The notes: generated by a model from the sequence alone, not told the origin. 60,000 bases of DNA from Hydractinia symbiolongicarpus (GCF_029227915.1 NC_079875.1:10973001-11033000), one strand, 5' to 3'; positions 48,127-59,870 are shown, counted from the first letter of the stretch. Made by a program: numbers and translations.

Positions 48127-48226
48127 CAGTCTACTCTCGATAAGTGGAACCTCTACGGGACCGAAAAAAAAATGGTTCCACTTATCGAGTGTTTCACTTA
48201 TCCCAATTGTTCGGTAACTGGAACCT

Positions 48227-48442
48227 CTATGAAACCGAATAAAAGTTCCACTTATCGAACTTCTCTCTTCTCTGAAATATTTCATTTTTTTTTACCCAGT
48301 GTGAAACTGTGTTTTTAGCGACACCGGATTTCTTTGCTGTAGATATGCAGGTTTGACCTGCATCAATTTCTTTTAATCCTTCGTACTCGTGGACTAACGT
48401 TACACAAGTAAGCCTTCGCTTCGAATACTGCACAGCTGTCAT
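48227..48442 (-). pseudogene. N-terminal CENP-B/psq HTH fragment of a Tigger-like transposase
   Basis: 71 residues. The core (YSKRRLTCVTLVHEYEGLKE, then ISTAKKSGVAKNTVSHWVKK and NEIF) follows the pogo/Tigger/CENP-B N-terminal helix-turn-helix pattern (KR..LTL..K...L...E.G.S...A...GV...TVS.I.KN...I). It starts at an ATG just inside the element's right-hand side as read on the minus strand and runs into terminal-repeat-derived sequence after about 60 residues. No DDE domain, so it is a truncated remnant. Confidence 0.7.
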
Positions 48443-48469
48443 TTTTGAAATGTGACTGCTAATATAGTT

Positions 48470-48780
48470 TTACTAGTCGTTAACCCGTGAAAAATCCACA
48501 GGGTCGCCCGTCCTTTATATACAGCATTTCGTATGTCTCGCTACTGTAGGTGCCATCTTGCGCAGAGACAGACAGACGACGGCTATTATTATAGAGTCTA
48601 GTCGTTAGCCCGTGGAAAAATCCACGGGGTCGCCCGTCCTTTAAATTAACCCGTTGCAACAAAGTGGACAGAAATATATCGCATTTGGTATTGAGGCGCA
48701 TTTTGAAAATTTCGAGTTACGGTTACGGGACACGGTTTTCGCGGACAGACAGACGACGGCTATTATTAAAGAGATGTTTT
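48470..48780. repeat. Nested repeat, two tandem units, inside the Tigger-like element
   Basis: Both units start ctagtcgttaacccgtg (second: ctagtcgttagcccgtg), continue gaaaaatccac.gggtcgccc and end acagacagacgacggctatt att. The unit starts are at about 48472 and 48597. As the sequence splits the transposon interior, it inserted later. Class unknown (SINE or RTE tail possible). Confidence 0.65.
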
Positions 48781-49076
48781 CATTACTTGATAGCAGTCGA
48801 TTGTTCTCGTTCGAAAAAATAATGTTTACATTATCATGATTCGAACGTACTGTAGATGATTTTTCTTTTCAAAAACGTTCCACTTATATGAATAAGTATT
48901 GCTCAAGGGACAAAAATAATGGTTCCACTTACCGAAAGTTCCACTTATCGAGGGTTCCACTAATGCGAATAAAATAAGAGAAGTTTGTTAATGCAAATCC
49001 AAGGGATCGGGGAAATTGGTTCAACTAAACGAAAGTTCAACTTATCCGGGGTTCCACTTATCGAGAGTAGACTGTA

Positions 49077-50100
49077 TTTATTTAAGAATTTTTGTTGGAA
49101 TTTTTTTCCGTACAAAACAGGAGACAAACAAAGAAAAGAAAATGATCACAACAAAATAAAAATGAACAAAGTCATAACATGAAAGTTGTCACAAATGATC
49201 AACATATTGAAGTAAAACTTTTAAATTATTACGGAACAAGTTTCTAATTTTAGCACGCAGCATACAATCCATTGTTTTAGTATAAAATATTACATTTTCA
49301 TAAATGCTAGAAAGTTCTTTTTGTTGTTATACTATTACTACTTAATTAAAAATGAAATAAAAACTTCTCTCGTAAAAGCTCGTCACCACCAGCAAGCAAA
49401 GCAGATGGTTATTTTTTGGCATTTCTTACACACGGAAATAAAACATGTAACCTCAGTCCGAGATTAACTAGCACTTTTTTGACAACGTATAACGGTTAAT
49501 CCACTGTGATTTATTTTGACTATTAGAAACTGAAAAGATCTGAGCACGAGGAGAAATTACAAAGACAACTTCATCGATAGCCTATTTTTATTGTATTTAT
49601 TTCTTATCAATGTTGTCTAAATAGATACAAAGAAAAAACATGCTCCGTTACAGTAACCGTACTGTACCAAACTTTTTATTACAGGATCATTTATTTTAAG
49701 ATCATTCATTTCCCTATATAGATGGACAAGGAACTTTAAAAGGGAGTTAAACAGATCCATGCAAACTAGATGCTTTCTTCCATTAAAAATTCAGTTCTAA
49801 ACTTTAAGAAGACCTCTCTATTTTGTTGCATGTCGATACAGCTCGCTACCCAAAACTAACTGAGGTGACACGCTTGAGTTTAAAAGCAGAAGAACAGTTT
49901 TTGTATATTTTAATCACATCTAAATGGTTTTTCTTTCGAGTAGAACGAAAGCTTCAAAAGACTTTCGTATTAATTACCGATGACTAGCTATCATTTTCAA
50001 CATTGTCATATTTGTTACCTAGCAACATAATTTCTTTATTTCTATGTCCTTTAAAGGTATTTGATCTTGTATTAATGACCAAAAGTACTACTACCTTTTA
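49077..50100. other. Noncoding sequence, nothing recognised
   Basis: AT-rich, without supported features. Confidence 0.3.
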
Positions 50101-50104
50101 ATAT

Positions 50105-51180
50105 TCATTTATTTGACATGCCAAGTATTTAGGTCCCATACCGCTTAACCCTATTCGGTCCGGGGGTTTTCGAACATACTATGAGCGGCCCTCAATAACT
50201 TTTCATAGGGTTGTTCAAATTGAATCAAACTTGGCACACTTATAGTACGTCATAAAAGGAACAGAATGGCGGCAATAAATTTTTGCTTGCGGCAGCACAT
50301 TTTCTGTGACGTCATCGGAAGCTTGAAATTTGTTAAAAATGCCACTATCTGCTTAAAATTTAATTACTTTTCTTCTAGGGCGAATTCTTACATTCTGTTT
50401 GAAGTTTCTAAAAGCTAAATGAAAGTTACTTAACATATTGTCCGGTTTTTACATGGATCGCATAAAAAATTGCCAGAAAATACGGTTTTTTCCGATTTTT
50501 GGCTAAAATCCGACAAAATCGGGAAATCGGATTAGTCACGTGTCTAAATTATGCAAAATGGTTCTTCTTGATGAAACAAAGTTGTGTTGAATTTTTCAAG
50601 TTATAAGGATAATCCTAACAGGAGTTTTTATATTTTCCTCATTATAAGGATTTCATAGAGATTTTTAGGGGTAGTTTCGAGTAATGGCCAATATCAAAGC
50701 CTCTGAAAAGTACAGGACCTAAAAATTTGGCATGCTGGTGTATAATAGACAAATATTAAAACTCAGTAAGTATCATAGCCATATAACAAAGCAATAAGGA
50801 GTTATTAAAAAAAAAACTGTCAGGGGGGGGGCGAAATCCGTTCCCCCCCCGGACCGAATAGGGTTAAAACCTTAAATATTGGCTTCTACTTGAAAGTACC
50901 CATAAAAATCTCTGTGAAATCCTTATAACAGAGAAAATATAATAACTTTCGTTAGAATTTTCCCTACAGCTTAAAAACTTACAACACAACTTTATTTCAT
51001 CAAGCCAGTCATGTTTTAAATTTTGGACACGTGATTTATCACATTTCCTGAATTTTTCGGATTTTACCCGTAAATCAGAAAGTTTTTGCTGCCATTTTTT
51101 TCTCCTTTTATGACGTACATGCCAAGTTTATTCAATTTGAACAAACCTGTTAAAAGTTTTTAGCGGCAGGGGAGGATTCC
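50105..51180 (+). mobile_element. Older TTAA-family copy (member 3), split by member 2
   Basis: The left piece (to 50148; caagtatttaggtcccatac) and the right piece (from 50864; tattggcttctacttgaaag, onward to tgacgtacatgccaagttt) together follow the interior of member 1 at 43490-44000. The 50145-50867 copy sits between them, at a TTAA. The right part also lacks stretches present in member 1. Confidence 0.65.
50145..50867 (-). mobile_element. TTAA-flanked inverted-repeat element, member 2 (~720 bp), inverted
   Basis: TTAA at 50145-50148 and 50864-50867. The ends are CCCTATTCGGTCCGGGG and complement, as in 43362-44111. The interior matches member 1 in the opposite orientation (tgacgtcatcggaagcttga, ataatcctaacaggagttt). 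Inserted within member 3. Confidence 0.88.
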
Positions 51181-51880
51181 AGCCATATTAACCGTATTCG
51201 CCCCCCCCCCCCCCCCCCCTCAATAACTTTTTATAGGCTTCTCCAAATTGAATCAAACTTAGCACACTATAGTACGTCACAAAAGAAACAAAATAGCAGC
51301 AATAAATTTTTGCTTGCGTGCGCAGATTTTCTGTGACGTCATCAAAAGCTTGAAATTTGCCTAAAATGGAACTATCTGCTTAAAGTTTAATTACTTTAGT
51401 TCTACAGCGAATTTTTACATTCTGTTTGAAGTTTATGAAAGCTAAATAAAAGTTATTTAACATATTTTCCGGTTTTTACACAGATCGCATAACAAAATTC
51501 CAAAATTGCCCGGAAACCCGGTTTTTTCCGATTTTTGGGTAAAATTCAAAAAAATTGGGAAGTCAGATTAATCACATGTCTAAAACATGCAAAATAATTT
51601 TTCTTGATGAAACAAAGTTGTGTTGTAAGTTTCAAGTTCTAATGATAATCCTAACAAGAGTTATTATATTTCCCCATTATAAGGGTTTCATAGAGATTTT
51701 TAGGGGTATTTTCGAGTAATAGCCAATATCAAAGCTTCTGCACGGTATGGGACCTAAAAATGTGGCATGTGTCTAATAGAGAAATATTGAAACTCAATAA
51801 GTATCGTAGCCATGCAACGTAGCATTAAGGAGTTATTAAAAAAAACCTTTAAGGAGTGGGCGGAATCCGCCCCCAAGGGA
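51181..51880 (-). mobile_element. TTAA-family element, member 4, degenerate
   Basis: Begins around ttaaccgtattcg next to a run of 17-18 C (about 51204-51220) and follows member 2's orientation (tcaataactttttatagg, then tgacgtcatcaaaagc, then taatcctaacaagagttatt). It ends with ggcggaatccgccccc at about 51875. The terminal TTAA at the right is lost. Confidence 0.75.
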
Positions 51881-52652
51881 AAAAAATAATTTAAATAATA
51901 ATTGTATGTGAACTGAGTGAAAATGTTCTGACATAATCTAAGCTTTAGAAATTGGGAAAAATAAAATGGCAATTTTAATACTTAAACATCATTCAGATAT
52001 TTCCCTATGCATTGACACAAAAACATTGCAGTTTTAAAAACTCTCTTTGTCATTTAATTTAAAATTCTTTTAACCAACATTGCTATCAGTGAAATAAAAT
52101 CGCAGTAATTGCTATGTTCTAGGAATTGTTAAATAGCTCGGCAATATCAAGTAGCTAACACGTAAAATGTTGTGTTTATCAATAGATTATGTGCAAAACA
52201 AGTTGAATAATCGGATATGTCGGCATGTAGTGCATGTACTGTATATAAGTTTGTTTTTACTTTATTATTAACATTACTTATCTGTAATTACAAATTACCA
52301 AAAAAGGAATTTTATAATGGACACGATCTGCACTCTGGATTAAGTTTTTTTAAAAGTAAAAACAGGAAATGAAAGATAAAAATAGCCAAAAAAAGTAAAA
52401 GCAGGGGAGACGACTGTGAACTTTAATTAACAGATTATATTTTTATTGATTAAGGCTAACCAATCAGAAACTAGCATAGTCATATGACAGCCACTCTTTG
52501 TACACATAGCTTCAATCCTTACTAGTAAATATTGTCCACAAATTAAGTAACGAATAAAAACCCCTTTGCTTTTTAACAAATTGGGTTTTTAATGAGTAAA
52601 GTTATGGAATATAAGAGAAAGCGATTCAGGCTATAGCAAAAAGTGTTGTTGC
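51881..52652. other. Upstream region of the second ankyrin gene
   Basis: AT-rich noncoding sequence; the promoter is expected here but no core motif is clear. Confidence 0.3.
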
Positions 52653-53534
52653 ATGTTGGAGCAGAGTGCAAAGATGTTTAAGTTGCATGAAGCAGTTTTA
52701 GAAGGCGATCTCAAAACCATAAAATATTTGATGAGCACTGTGTGCAAGATTGATGAAAAAGACCTAAGTGGGAACACACCAATTCACTATGCATGTTACA
52801 AAGGTTACCGACAAATTGTGAAATATCTTATTCAACATGGTGCTTGCTTGAATTTTCAAAATAAACAGAAGAAAAACTTGCTCATGATAACTTTGTGTGG
52901 AGAGACTTGCAAAAGACGAGCTTGCAAAAAAGGCAAAGATGAAGTGTATTCAATAATCAAATTACTTTTGAAGGAAAAGTGCAGAAATATTAATTCCATT
53001 GATCACAAGGGAAATACAGCACTACATGTCGCCGTGGAGAGGGCGACAGTATGTGCAGTAAAAAGAAAATGTATATCTTTGCTGATACAACATGGTGCAA
53101 ATGCTGAAATTGTAAACCACAAGCAACAAACAGCTTACGACATCGCTAAACAGAACCAAGTTATTCAAATACAAGAAATCTTTTGGTGTGAACTGCCATT
53201 TAGTGTGAAGTACACAAACAGTAAAATAAAAAACAGAGGCTGCCCGCAAACTCACAAAGACTTGAATATAATTAACGAGGAAGTGACAGAAAAGCGTGCG
53301 TCAGCCATAGAGCAACCGATTGAAAGTAACATGCGTCCACCAATTGATAATTATGGCTACGTAAATAATGAATGTGGCTGGAATGGCAAGGACTTTGTCG
53401 ATAGTCCGTGTTTTCAGCAATATTTCATTTGTGGAAATTGTCGGTCGATAATTAATTGTCATCCAAGTTACCAATGTTTTGATCACTTCACCAATCAAAA
53501 CCGATTTTTTCGAAGAGTGCCAGGACAAAATTAA
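52653..53534 (+). CDS. Ankyrin-repeat protein with Cys-rich tail, paralogue of the ankyrin/RING gene
   Basis: 293 residues, one exon. Residues 1-178 align with the ankyrin region of the 38024-38848 protein without major gaps: SGNTPIHYACYKGYRQIVKY (39-58), QHGACLNFQN (61-70), an insertion-bearing repeat (71-115), GNTALHVAVE (120-129), ISLLIQHGA (141-149), AYDIAKQNQ (161-169). Both end the repeat block at a matching LPFS/MPLS. After a hydrophilic linker the tail contains C241, C253, C260-x2-C263, C269-H270, C275 and H278. It does not match C3HC4 spacing, so no RING is present. The tail may be a diverged zinc site or an acquired sequence; its function is unknown. An alternative start is Met8 (ATG at 52674). 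The gene is intact, so it is likely expressed; the binding role is inferred from the repeats only. Confidence 0.8.
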   Translation: MLEQSAKMFKLHEAVLEGDLKTIKYLMSTVCKIDEKDLSGNTPIHYACYKGYRQIVKYLIQHGACLNFQNKQKKNLLMITLCGETCKRRACKKGKDEVYSIIKLLLKEKCRNINSIDHKGNTALHVAVERATVCAVKRKCISLLIQHGANAEIVNHKQQTAYDIAKQNQVIQIQEIFWCELPFSVKYTNSKIKNRGCPQTHKDLNIINEEVTEKRASAIEQPIESNMRPPIDNYGYVNNECGWNGKDFVDSPCFQQYFICGNCRSIINCHPSYQCFDHFTNQNRFFRRVPGQN

Positions 53535-54935
53535 CAGTGAGCTATGGCGATACATACACCGTTACAGATGTCTACCGGGAGGTTCTGAGTTGTCATAACA
53601 TAAAGTAATTGTAATTGCGTATACCCAGCAATACAGTGTAAATAGTTCTTACTAAGTATAAAAAATATATATATATAGTGAATAGTTCACTGCGCATTCC
53701 AAAGATTTGTTTTAATTATCTTTACATAAGCTACGTCAGTTTAGTGAACACAAATTGATTAATAGTTTAGTGACTGATTATTCTTTCAAATTCAGAAAGA
53801 TTTTTTGAAAATTTTCAGTGTTTTCTTTAGTGTGACCAGAGAACGATCCCACTATCTTCCATTTTGTACTTATGCTGTACATTGTTGTATATATTGTTGT
53901 ATATATTATTGTGTATATTGTTGTAAAATTGTTGTACATGTCGTCTACATCGAAACATCAGTCAAAATATCGTTAAAAGCTTATAAACATAGCCCTGGTG
54001 TATCTTTCCACAGGTCTTATAGCTAGTTGTATATATCTTCTGACACATTATTTCACTTTTTTTGCCTCTGCTTGGAAGTGAATATAGTACTCAGCAAATT
54101 TTTTTTGTTGTATTTATATATTTTTCTACTCTGTCAAAGGCTTTTTATCAATGGCGTTCTGGTGAAAACGCATTTCAAATTTTGTATCTATCGAAGAACA
54201 ATTAATATAGTTTTCATGTAAATAATTTTTTTTTATATAAAAGGTTCCTTAATATCGGATCGTTATGAAAAAATCATTTATTCGTCTTTTTTATATACGT
54301 ATTATGTATATTATACATTTTTATGTTCAATTTTATTTATATTACATTTTTTTATATTTAATAAAACGTAGTATAATTAATAAGAAAAAGAAAATAAAGA
54401 AAACAAACGAAAAAAAATGTTCCTTCTTCAATTTGATGTCTGCTGTACTGGTTTATTTTTCCCTACTTTTTTCTTTCGTTCTCCTTTTATGTCGTTTCCT
54501 CTAAAAACCATTACCTACATAAAACGCTTTATAAATTTAAAATCTCCATGGTAATGTAACGCTTGCACGGATTTCCTGATTACTTTTGGAATAGAATGCA
54601 AGCTATATAAAATCTCAATCCTAACATTTTATATTTGCAGATGCACAAAGTAACACAATGATCGACCTTCGATGTCACGAATATTACATTTGTTTTATAT
54701 TTTTTTATAAACATAATACTTAAAAGTAATAAATAATAAAGTTTACAGATAAGGAATTGCACAAATATTATGTCGAAGAATATTTTTTTTCATCCTTCAC
54801 TATTCATGTTAAAAAATAGCACAATCTCTTGAAACCTTTCCTTTAAAAAGAGTGAAAAATCCATGAACGGAGCACCAATTTGTCTAATGTGGAGAAAGTT
54901 TGCGTGTTTGAAACAAAACCAGATAGGCTCGAACA
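53535..54935. other. 3' flank of the ankyrin gene and AT-rich sequence
   Basis: Contains a TTGTATATATTG-type simple repeat at 53880-53935 and very AT-rich sequence at 54220-54420. No gene recognised; the small open frames are low-complexity. Confidence 0.35.
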
Positions 54936-55460
54936 TTTGACAGGCTTGTCCATCAAACTTGGCGGACTTATAGTACGCCATGAAAGAAACAAAATGGCAG
55001 CAATAAATTTTTGCCCACGTCAGTAATTTTTTAAAACGACATCGGAAGTTTGAAAGTTGTCTAATATACCACTATCTGCTTAAAATTCAATTACTTACGT
55101 TCTAGAGCAATTTTATACATTCAATATCAATTTTTGACAAATATTGAACATATTTTCCTGTTTTAACATTGACCGAAAATCCCAAAAGTTGACCGAAAAT
55201 CCCTATTTCCTGATTTGCAGGTGAAATTTGATAAAACCGTGTGATCGGATTTTTTATGCAACCAAAATTCTCAGAAACATTGTCTCAGTTGTTTTGTAAA
55301 TTTCAAGTCCTAAGAATAATCCTAAGAAAAGTTATTATAATTCCCGATATAAGGATTTAATATAGATTTTTAGGAGTAGTTTCGAGTAATAGCCAATATT
55401 TAAAGCTTTAAGAGGTGTGGGACCTAAATATTTTGCACACAGGTGCCTAATTAATGAATG
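54936..55460 (-). mobile_element. TTAA-family element, member 5, old fragment
   Basis: Follows the member 2 interior: catcaaacttggcggactta, then caaaatggcagcaataaatt, then accactatctgcttaaaatt, then ataatcctaagaaaagttat, then gggacctaaatattt. Ends, homopolymer runs and TTAA borders are lost. Confidence 0.7.
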
Positions 55461-56630
55461 TGAAAACTCAGAATGTATCACTAGAAATTAAAAAAAGGTT
55501 GCGAAGCATTACGCAAGTTGCAAGCAAAATTGAAACTAGCCAATAGTTGACCCTAGTGCTTTTCTTTCTCTGTGATATAATACAGCGAGGTGCTAACATC
55601 TTACTGCAGCTGATATCTGGGAAATACACACAAACGCCTGGGGACGAGGTTGTAAAATAAACTCACCGCGGAACAACAACAACTCGTTGTTCAAAAGTAT
55701 TGATTTTTTGGCAAAAATACAATATATATATATATGCGGAATATTTCTTTTTAGAAGGTACGAGAAATTTAGATCGCGCGAAACTAAACAAAAACGATAA
55801 CTAAGAAGTTTTGTAAAACCTCTTTTCCACAGAATTATAAAGTTAGAAATTGATAATAATCACAGTATTGTCAGTGGTGGCCAACGTAAATCCAACATTG
55901 ATGAAGCTTCTAGCGCCGAAAATTCATGCAAGGTTATACTTTTATAAAGTTAAAACACTTATTTTGAAAGAAATGCAATACATCGAGTTGTACATTCCGT
56001 AGTGTTCGAAAATGTCACAAATTAAGGGGATGCGCGTCCTAAGGTACACTCTTTCAACCGGAAAATAATACTCGGAACGCAGATAATAATAGAGACTTTC
56101 GGAGATAAGAAGGCCAACGAGGCAGCTTGTGGGTTTTTTTGACGTAAAAATAATGGCACTAGTTATGAAAACCTTAAAAAATTTCTTGAAGCCAATGAAT
56201 CTGCGGCAATGAATTTCGAAGACTCGCGGGAAACAATAAACAAAAATAAACAATCTTCAGAAACGAAAACAATTTATTAACTTTATCAAGATTCATAAAA
56301 CAGCTTCAGATTTTTGACAGAAATACAGTAACAACGCGGGATGAGGTTTCGCTTTCTTCTTTTTATCTCACTTATTGAAAGATAACATCTCTCGCTCTCA
56401 TTGTACGTAATCTAAAAAGAAACAGAAAACATTTTTATATAGTATATTATATTATATATATAGTAAAGTCTCTAAATACATTAAAAACCAGTGTCTTTGA
56501 AGGACGATATTTAGAGCTAAATTTCTACAAATATATATCATTTTTTGTGACAGAGTGCTCAAAAAGTGTTTACTAAATACAATATGCTTGATATATGCTT
56601 AATTAATAAAGTCATGCAACTCTGTTTACT
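55461..56630. other. Noncoding sequence, nothing recognised
   Basis: AT-rich with short AT dinucleotide runs near 55720 and 56440. Confidence 0.3.
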
Positions 56631-56643
56631 TTGCGGGTTGTGT

Positions 56644-56850
56644 TCTTTTGGGGATTGGTAGTTCAGTCGGTAGAACGTTCACTTCATATTCATATCGGTT
56701 CAATCCCACATAAGAGATGTTCCATATTGAACAGAAATTTAAAGCGTTTTTGTAAGCTTTTTCTCACTCTAGAACCGTCATGTTGTCCTCCTTGGAACAA
56801 AATTGACAGGGAAAATTTATTGGAATTAATGAGGCTAACCAAATAAAATA
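56644..56850 (+). repeat. tRNA-derived SINE
   Basis: GGGGATTGGTAGTTCAGTCGG carries an A box (TAGTTCAGTCGG); CGGTTCAATCCC, about 35 bases on, is a near-consensus B box. About 150 bp of non-tRNA body follows. The anticodon arm is not recognisable, so this is not a tRNA gene. Confidence 0.6.
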
Positions 56851-59800
56851 TAGATCACTACTTTTTGTGGTCAAGACAACAAAATAGAAGGCACTGTTTT
56901 CCATTTGGAATTGTACGAATTGTATTTAGCAAATTGCTCAAGATTGCCCTCATACTTATGGCTTTTTTGGCCAGTTGACACGTATACTAATCTACCATAC
57001 TGAACACAAAAGTTACGAAAAACACAAAATTTGATTAAGGTGCATTATGTAAGCTCATAGAACACAATGCAAAAAAATAGGGCCGTAAAGAAAATAATGA
57101 AGCCCTAAACATTTTTTTCAACTTTTTTAAATATTTTATGTATGTCCAAACATAATCTCCCAAAACAATTATTACATTAACGGCCACCATTATTGAACAC
57201 AATTCCAATTGGTCATTTGTGACTTCACACGTCGTACATAAGCTCACTTCTTGAAAAATTTATTGCTATGTTCGAGTGTTGAAGAATTTAAAAACATGCT
57301 AAAGTAGGTAAACAAAGTAGAATTTCCAGGTAAAGGCACCATTTGATAAAGTAGTTCAGATTTAGAACATATATCAGTAAAAAGACCCTAGTAGCAACAG
57401 TACAAAAGTTTTTAACAACAAATGAGCAAATACCTTAAATTAAAGAATAAAGAGGTATTTAGTTTTGGATTGGTGACTTGAATGTATTTTCACGATGCAA
57501 CAAAAAAAAAGAAGCAACTTGAGTTTTAGAAAATATTTAAAAAGAAAGAGTTTTGTTAGTCATTATGAATTGAATTTTCTTCTACTGACTGTAGCTAGAG
57601 GTAGCTATCTATCTAGCTATTTAGTTAGCTAGCTACATCAAACCAAGGAAAAAACGTGAATATAACTTTCAAATCATCCATACCTTTGCAACTCACTTTT
57701 CTTCTACTGTGTGAAAAGGATACCACAAACATGCCAATTCAAGCTGATAATTTGGTACTTTAAAATCTTTTTTTAATGAAGCCATAAATATAATACATTT
57801 TTGCGCATTATAAAAGTTCAAATTATTATAATGTGGCTTCAAAAGGTATATACAAGCTTTCCAAGTTCAAATATTAGGAGAAATAGCATGCCAGCTAAGC
57901 CAATTTTTATCAGGACTTGGCATAAACTATGTATTTGTATTAGGTCTGTAAAATACACGATATTTCAAATTAGCCGATAGCCGTTTTCTGATTGCTTGAG
58001 TGTAATTCCCAGTCTTTCGCTTCCGGCAAATGGAAAATCGGGAAATAACGGGAGGGGGAAGAAAGACGGGGTGTAGGGGGGTACAAAGCCTATTTATTGG
58101 CATTTTAGCTAATATTTATACAAAAAATAACCTACCTTTTCGTGAAAAAATATCAGTCATATCTCCTTAAGCTGAATTTATATGATTTTTTTTTCTATCG
58201 AAATTTTGAGAATCTCAATAATTCTCTTGGTATACTTCGCGTAGCAAACGTGCTCCAAAATTTCGCTTCGCAATAACGATGCAGCATAGCGAAAAAAAAT
58301 TAGAGGAGGGCAGATGACTGAATAAGGTTAAAAGTCACACGAGAGAAATGCTCATACCAGTGAAATGTAGAAAATGTAATGTGTAGACAGAAAGACAATT
58401 ACGACTCTTTGCCTGTGCTAACCGCGAAGAAAGTATATGCGTAAATGCTTGTGAATGGAATAATTACTTGGGTCAGAACATGTAGGAGATTTTTTGTCAA
58501 CAACCACCCTTTTAGCCTGTGGAAACCTCCACAGTAATTGACTACATGGTAACAAAACAGCAAGGTGTAATGATTTGAGTTTTTAAAAAAAATAGATTTG
58601 GATAAAACTTAAAAAAAAATTTAAATTGAATTACCCCATTTCATAGTTGAAACGCTGTTTAAGAAATGTGTAGGATTACGTGTTTCAAATAGAGAGGTTG
58701 AGGGTTAAAGAGTATCTTTGAAAACGCAATCTGTTTGTCTTTTAAGACGGATATGCATAATATTTAAGACAAAAATGACATGGCATTGAAGCCCTATTCG
58801 GTCCCTATCCGAAGCTAACCCTTGAAATTTACGCGCAAGTTCTTTATAAGCTTTTTACACTATCTAATTAGAATATACAATAAAATCGCACTTGTTACTC
58901 AAAACGCAAATATATCACCATTCAAAATGCGAGAAGAAATCAATCATACGACAAGTAAATGATATTGTATGTAGCTCAGGTTTCATCTGCAATATACTCT
59001 CTAAATAATAATAATAATAATAGCTGTTTTACACAGCTGATGGAAGAAGCAGTTTAGAAGAAACCCATCACACTTCAAGGCAACAAGCGTTTCAGGAAGT
59101 TTATACGAAATTGCTGTTCAATGTCAATATCAATTTATAAGAAAGGAGTATGTTGTAGAGCAAATATTCCAGGATACTATATTTTTGAATATTTGCTTCA
59201 CAGCTTTAGAACTTGCATAAAGGTGTAAAACACTCCGTACTAAATTCACATGTCCAATACCAAACTCTTCATTGATATTTATTTTACTCTAATTTAAGTT
59301 TGACAGGTCTATTTCGAGAACTGTATCCCGTACGTAGTCATGTGTTAAAACAACAACAATTAATTTCGTTAATATTTATAATTAGGATCTATAGAATCTC
59401 TGGTAGACTGCAAATGCTCATCAACTGCTGTATTATGGACAAAAACTTTCACGCAAAAATACTAGAAAAGTCATTTTCACTTGTTAAAGATGATGTACGG
59501 CAATTTGGTCACCCGTCGTTATCTACAATCATTTTCCGGCGAAATGGAAAAGCCATGTTCTATATAATCTTATAGTTAAACGGAATTGTGTCAGATTCTA
59601 ACGCTAACGCTGGAGTACTATGTCGCATCGTAGTGACTATGATGTGGGAAATAAACCGAAACGTAGCTTCATTTTTTACTTTTACCTTTTTAATTAAACT
59701 AACGCTTATTTCTTTCTGCAAAATTGATTTTCAGCACAAGCTTTACCACATTGCAAAATTACTACAATTTAACTAGAAGTGAGTTGAAATCTCTTTTAGA

Positions 59801-59870
59801 GCTAGCTACCAAGTAGTCATATGACCTTATATTAAAGCGCAAATGTGTCCCTTAAGAATGGAAATTTTTG
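56851..59870. other. Noncoding sequence, nothing firmly recognised
   Basis: Includes a G-rich patch at 58045-58082, a (aat)n microsatellite at about 59005-59022 and, at 58790, 'ccctattcggtccctatccg', which recalls the TTAA-family end. No supported gene. Confidence 0.35.

Larger units (their letters stand above)
48127..49074 (-). mobile_element. Tigger/pogo-type DNA transposon remnant with perfect TIRs and TA duplication
   Basis: Perfect 25-bp terminal inverted repeats start CAGTCTACTCTCGATAAG, flanked by TA on both sides (48125-48126, 49075-49076). Further 'ggttccacttatcga' subterminal words lie at both ends. A minus-strand frame at 48227-48442 encodes a pogo/CENP-B-type HTH start. The catalytic DDE region is absent and a foreign repeat interrupts the element (48470-48780), so it is nonautonomous. 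Confidence 0.88.

Noticed and set aside
53022-53555. Minus-strand frames over the second ankyrin gene
   Set aside because: They are shadows of the plus-strand gene; no domain present.
54265-54504. 79-codon frame rich in I, Y, F and K
   Set aside because: Composition follows the extreme AT content; no domain or conservation signal.
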